Notes under the pieces: model-generated | The model's database searches: none | What the model was told of the DNA's origin: nothing | The model's input: the letters and a program-made list of their open reading frames with translations, nothing else | Assembly: GCA_963169475.1 (NCBI GenBank) | Contig: CAUJFT010000242.1 | Location: forward strand, 1-7,179 | Source: Bacteroidota bacterium | Lineage (GTDB): Bacteria; Bacteroidota; Bacteroidia; J057 | Length of the DNA stretch: 7,179 bases | Reading direction: 5' to 3' | Made by a program: the position numbers and the translations under genes | Part shown: positions 4,627 through 7,179 of the stretch, one piece after another | How positions within the stretch are numbered: position 1 is the first letter of the stretch | Layout of the letters: each line of letters opens with the position of its first letter

Positions 4627-7179
4627 TTATTTATGAATAAGTAGTTTGTAGTTTGAAGATTTTCCACCGGCACTTAATCTTACAATATAAGCACCCTCAG
4701 AAAGCTGACTAAGGTTCAATTCTTTTTTGAAATTTCCGGAAACTACAGAATACTTCTCATTAAGCAATTGTTTCCCTTGAATATCAAACAATATCATTCC
4801 AATTTCATCGGAAAGTGAATTAGAAACTTCCAATGTAAATACTCCCGCGTTAGGATTTGGATAAAGTTTCACATCACCGTCAATCTCATCTTCAATTCCT
4901 ACGCTTACTTCTATGGTTTGAGTAGAAGTGTTTGTTCCGCAGGCATTAGTAACGGTAAGTGTTACTGTATAGCCTCCTGCTGTAGCATAAGAGTGTAGAG
5001 GGTTGGCAAGAGTAGAAGAACTTCCATCTCCAAAGTTCCAATTATAGGTGCTAGGATTACCGGTAGAAGTACTAGTAAATTGATAGTTTCCTAAAGACCC
5101 TGTATAAGTGAAGGAAGCCGTAGGAGCCGTATTTACAGTGATGATATTGTTTTGTGTAGCAGTATTATTACCGTTAGCATTGCTAACGGTAAGGCTTGCA
5201 TTATAGGAGCCTGTATTTGCATACACTACTGTTGGGTTTTGGGCAGTAGAGGTAGCAGGCGTTCCACCGGTAAATGTCCAATTGTAACTAGTTGGGCTAC
5301 CCGTAGAGGTACTCGTATAGGTAACGGATTGACCAGTACAAATAGAGGTTGGACTTGCAGTAAAAGAAGCTACGGGCGCGCTTCCGGAGCTATTCGGACA
5401 AAGAATGGGTAACGCGTATAGGGATAGATTGAGTCCCCAGCCTGTGTTAGGTTCAGAAATCGGATGCCAAGAGTTATCACTCCAAAGCTCCCACCCTGTT
5501 CCAGGTACGGTATTTCCGTCTCTATTAGAGACGATAGCTACGGTATCGCCGGAAGCATAAGCGTATTGGATACCAAGATAGAACGGACCGGTAATATTTA
5601 CGGGAGTACCAAAGTTCACCAACGTTTCGTTTCCGCCGGCCACATCATTTGCGATAGACTGTAAGGAGACATTTTGAGTATAAAGCTGAGTACCTGGGGT
5701 ACCGGCATTATCTCCCCATACTTTTATCTGAATATTAGTTGCGGGGTTAGTGGTCGCCGCTGCTCCAAATCCGAATACCGCCCCAGACATTTGTACGGGA
5801 ACACCCGTGTAGTTGTAGAACTCTGCTTTTCCAATATCTCCATAATCATTATGTCCGGTTACATATCCCCATCCACTTGAACCATATAGTGCTAAAGTAT
5901 CTGCTCCGTCTATGTTGGATAAGGTGTCGCAGGTTCCTCCGCTTGAACAATTAATCACGGTAATCGTACCTGTGTGTGTGTCAGATGCTCCTGTCGCGCT
6001 TGAAGCGGTAAGCGTTACAGTATAAGTACCTGCTGAACCGTAAGTTACGGTAGGGTTCATTGCAGTAGAGGTAGCAGGAGAACCGCCAGGGAAAGCCCAT
6101 GAATAGGTAGTTGCTCCTGAACCGGTAAAGGTACACTGAACTGCCTGACCCAAGCAACCCGGGTTAGGAGAGTAAGAGAAATTGGCGTTTGGTCCTCCCG
6201 ATTGCTGGCAAACATTGGAGGTAGTAAGTGATAGTCTTCTTGGGGATACGCCAAGCACTGTAACCATTCTTGCTTTCTGGTTAGCAGTGAATAAATTCAT
6301 ACAAGCATCATTACTATAATCCATATAGTTCATACTCATGTCTCCACTATTACTACAACTTACCGCAGGGAAAGTCGGGCAACCATAATTTTCATCTGCC
6401 TGATTGGGAGTATCTGCGCAATAGTCGGACCCATTACATCCGGTTCCATCATCTCCCCAAATGTGAATCAATCCTAACCAATGCCCTACTTCATGCGTAG
6501 CAGTTCTTCCTTTGTTGTATGGAGCTTGAACATTCCCCGTATTCCCGAAAGCACTATAAAGAATTACTACTCCATCTGTATTGGCAGCACCATTATTTGC
6601 ATTCATTCCGGTAAGTCCGGAGTTATTAGGAAATTGGGCATAGCCCAAAAGTCCATTTCCAAGGTTACATACCCATACATTGAAGTATTTAGTAGGATCC
6701 CAGCTTGTGGCAGGCTTAATCGTTGCGTCAATATAATTCATGGAATAAGGAGGAGTGGAGAACCCTGCGGTATTACGATTAATACGGTTTATTCCGGGTT
6801 GTGCTAGCGGGTTACCGCTAGGGTCTACTTGTGCAAGGCAGAACTCAATTTCGCAATCTGCGGCTACGCTTTGAAAAAGACTAGGTGTGCTGGAGGCATC
6901 TGGGTTAGTACGGCGGTAGTCCTGATTTAAAACCGTAATTTGAGAGTTTACTTGTGCTTGGGAAATATTGGTGCCACTTCCAACCGCTTCTCCATTATGA
7001 ATTACGTGAACAATAGTAGGAATCGTAAGGACTACGTTAGTTTTAGCAGTACTTGCTTCTCTTTTTTCTACTTCTTGGCTTAACCAAAGCTGAAAATCCT
7101 CTAATGTACCAATTTCTGGAAAACGCTCACGGAGTTTAGCATCTGCTTCCATCGTAGAACAACGTTCGCGATGTACTAC
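4627..7179 (-). CDS. Secreted M43 (pappalysin/cytophagalysin-like) zinc metalloprotease with PKD and T9SS sorting domains, 5' end missing
   Basis: At least 850 residues are visible and the frame stays open to the right edge; the signal peptide and gene start lie outside. Numbering from the internal ATG at 7152, a pre-domain (1-40) leads into the M43 catalytic domain (about 41-310). Its zinc site is HEVGHWLGLIH (His220, Glu221, His224, Gly227, His230) and its Met-turn is SMNYMDYS (Met277). The family's cysteines are present (239, 245, 258, 266, 284). PKD domain 1 (322-400) follows, then an unassigned beta-rich region (405-585), PKD 2 (592-674) and PKD 3 (676-749, with the classic NWNFGDGS). 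The last 82 residues (from VKLYPNPNAGVF) are a type A T9SS sorting domain ending YKLLIHK. The expected route is Sec export followed by T9SS secretion across the outer membrane with removal of the C-terminal domain. Proteolytic activity is inferred from the intact zinc site; the PKD domains probably act in substrate or polymer contact. A strong terminator follows the stop. Confidence 0.95.
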   Translation of the reverse strand, partial: VVHRERCSTMEADAKLRERFPEIGTLEDFQLWLSQEVEKREASTAKTNVVLTIPTIVHVIHNGEAVGSGTNISQAQVNSQITVLNQDYRRTNPDASSTPSLFQSVAADCEIEFCLAQVDPSGNPLAQPGINRINRNTAGFSTPPYSMNYIDATIKPATSWDPTKYFNVWVCNLGNGLLGYAQFPNNSGLTGMNANNGAANTDGVVILYSAFGNTGNVQAPYNKGRTATHEVGHWLGLIHIWGDDGTGCNGSDYCADTPNQADENYGCPTFPAVSCSNSGDMSMNYMDYSNDACMNLFTANQKARMVTVLGVSPRRLSLTTSNVCQQSGGPNANFSYSPNPGCLGQAVQCTFTGSGATTYSWAFPGGSPATSTAMNPTVTYGSAGTYTVTLTASSATGASDTHTGTITVINCSSGGTCDTLSNIDGADTLALYGSSGWGYVTGHNDYGDIGKAEFYNYTGVPVQMSGAVFGFGAAATTNPATNIQIKVWGDNAGTPGTQLYTQNVSLQSIANDVAGGNETLVNFGTPVNITGPFYLGIQYAYASGDTVAIVSNRDGNTVPGTGWELWSDNSWHPISEPNTGWGLNLSLYALPILCPNSSGSAPVASFTASPTSICTGQSVTYTSTSTGSPTSYNWTFTGGTPATSTAQNPTVVYANTGSYNASLTVSNANGNNTATQNNIITVNTAPTASFTYTGSLGNYQFTSTSTGNPSTYNWNFGDGSSSTLANPLHSYATAGGYTVTLTVTNACGTNTSTQTIEVSVGIEDEIDGDVKLYPNPNAGVFTLEVSNSLSDEIGMILFDIQGKQLLNEKYSVVSGNFKKELNLSQLSEGAYIVRLSAGGKSSNYKLLIHK
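4906..5379 (-). repeat. Tandem PKD-domain repeats 2 and 3 inside the M43 protease gene
   Basis: PKD 2 is encoded by 5131-5379 and PKD 3 by 4906-5127. Both share the pattern YTSTSTG.P.SYNW / FTSTSTGNPSTYNW followed by a NP...Y.TAG.Y..TLTV run. PKD 1 lies apart at 5953-6189, and its SWAFPGGSPATSTAMNPTV is closest to PKD 2 (NWTFTGGTPATSTAQNPTV). At the DNA level PKD 1 and PKD 2 share a perfect 17-mer, at 6062-6078 and 5243-5259. These are internal protein-domain duplications and not a mobile repeat. Confidence 0.75.

Noticed and set aside
4906..6189. Repeated motifs that could suggest a CRISPR array or a transposon-derived repeat.
   Set aside because: The repetition follows codon phase and encodes PKD domains; there are no regular spacers, terminal inverted repeats or transposase.
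6481..6807. A 108-codon open frame on the + strand opposite the M43 catalytic domain.
   Set aside because: It lies antisense to a clearly conserved domain, its product resembles nothing, and the long frame follows from the codon pattern of the real gene. The same applies to open frames at 5152-5412, 5464-5664 and 5674-5880 (+) and at 6057-6254 (-).
1..7179. A possible new defence or toxin system made of the secreted proteases and the VWA protein.
   Set aside because: The genes are on different strands, separated by terminators or convergent junctions and by housekeeping genes, with no shared operon or immunity-like gene. I see no support for a joint system.

Overview
The window looks like an ordinary chromosomal stretch from a low-to-moderate GC member of the Bacteroidota (Bacteroidetes). 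The reasons are a secreted M43 metalloprotease carrying PKD domains and a C-terminal type IX secretion (T9SS) sorting domain, A-rich leaders in place of Shine-Dalgarno sites, candidate promoters with the TAnnTTTG -7 box, and flavin reductase and TatC sequences of the Bacteroidota style. I see no mobile element, tRNA, rRNA, CRISPR array or phage gene, and no previously undescribed multi-gene system.

Layout from left to right: (1) the C-terminal end of a subtilisin-like serine protease on the + strand (1-266, cut by the left edge); (2) a two-gene minus-strand operon, tatC (818-1672) then rpiB (348-806), 11 bp apart, encoding the Tat translocase core subunit and ribose-5-phosphate isomerase B; (3) a 403 bp divergent intergenic region with candidate promoters for tatC and for the next gene; (4) an exported von Willebrand factor A (VWA) domain protein of the YfbK type on the + strand (2076-3479); (5) a convergent minus-strand flavin reductase-like FMN-binding protein (3547-4425); (6) a strong intrinsic terminator (4575-4608); (7) a large minus-strand M43 (cytophagalysin/pappalysin-like) metalloprotease (4627 to beyond the right edge) with three PKD domains, an unassigned beta-rich region and a T9SS sorting domain.

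Three open frames need their ends adjusted. TatC should start at 1672 rather than at an upstream TTG. The flavin reductase should start at 4425, because the longer frame runs into its neighbour's terminator. The M43 reading frame has no real start inside the window; the ATG at 7152 is internal. Functionally the window mixes housekeeping genes (rpiB, tatC, flavin reductase) with cell-envelope or secreted proteins (S8 protease, VWA protein, M43 protease). Apart from the tatC-rpiB pair, nothing ties the genes into one pathway.
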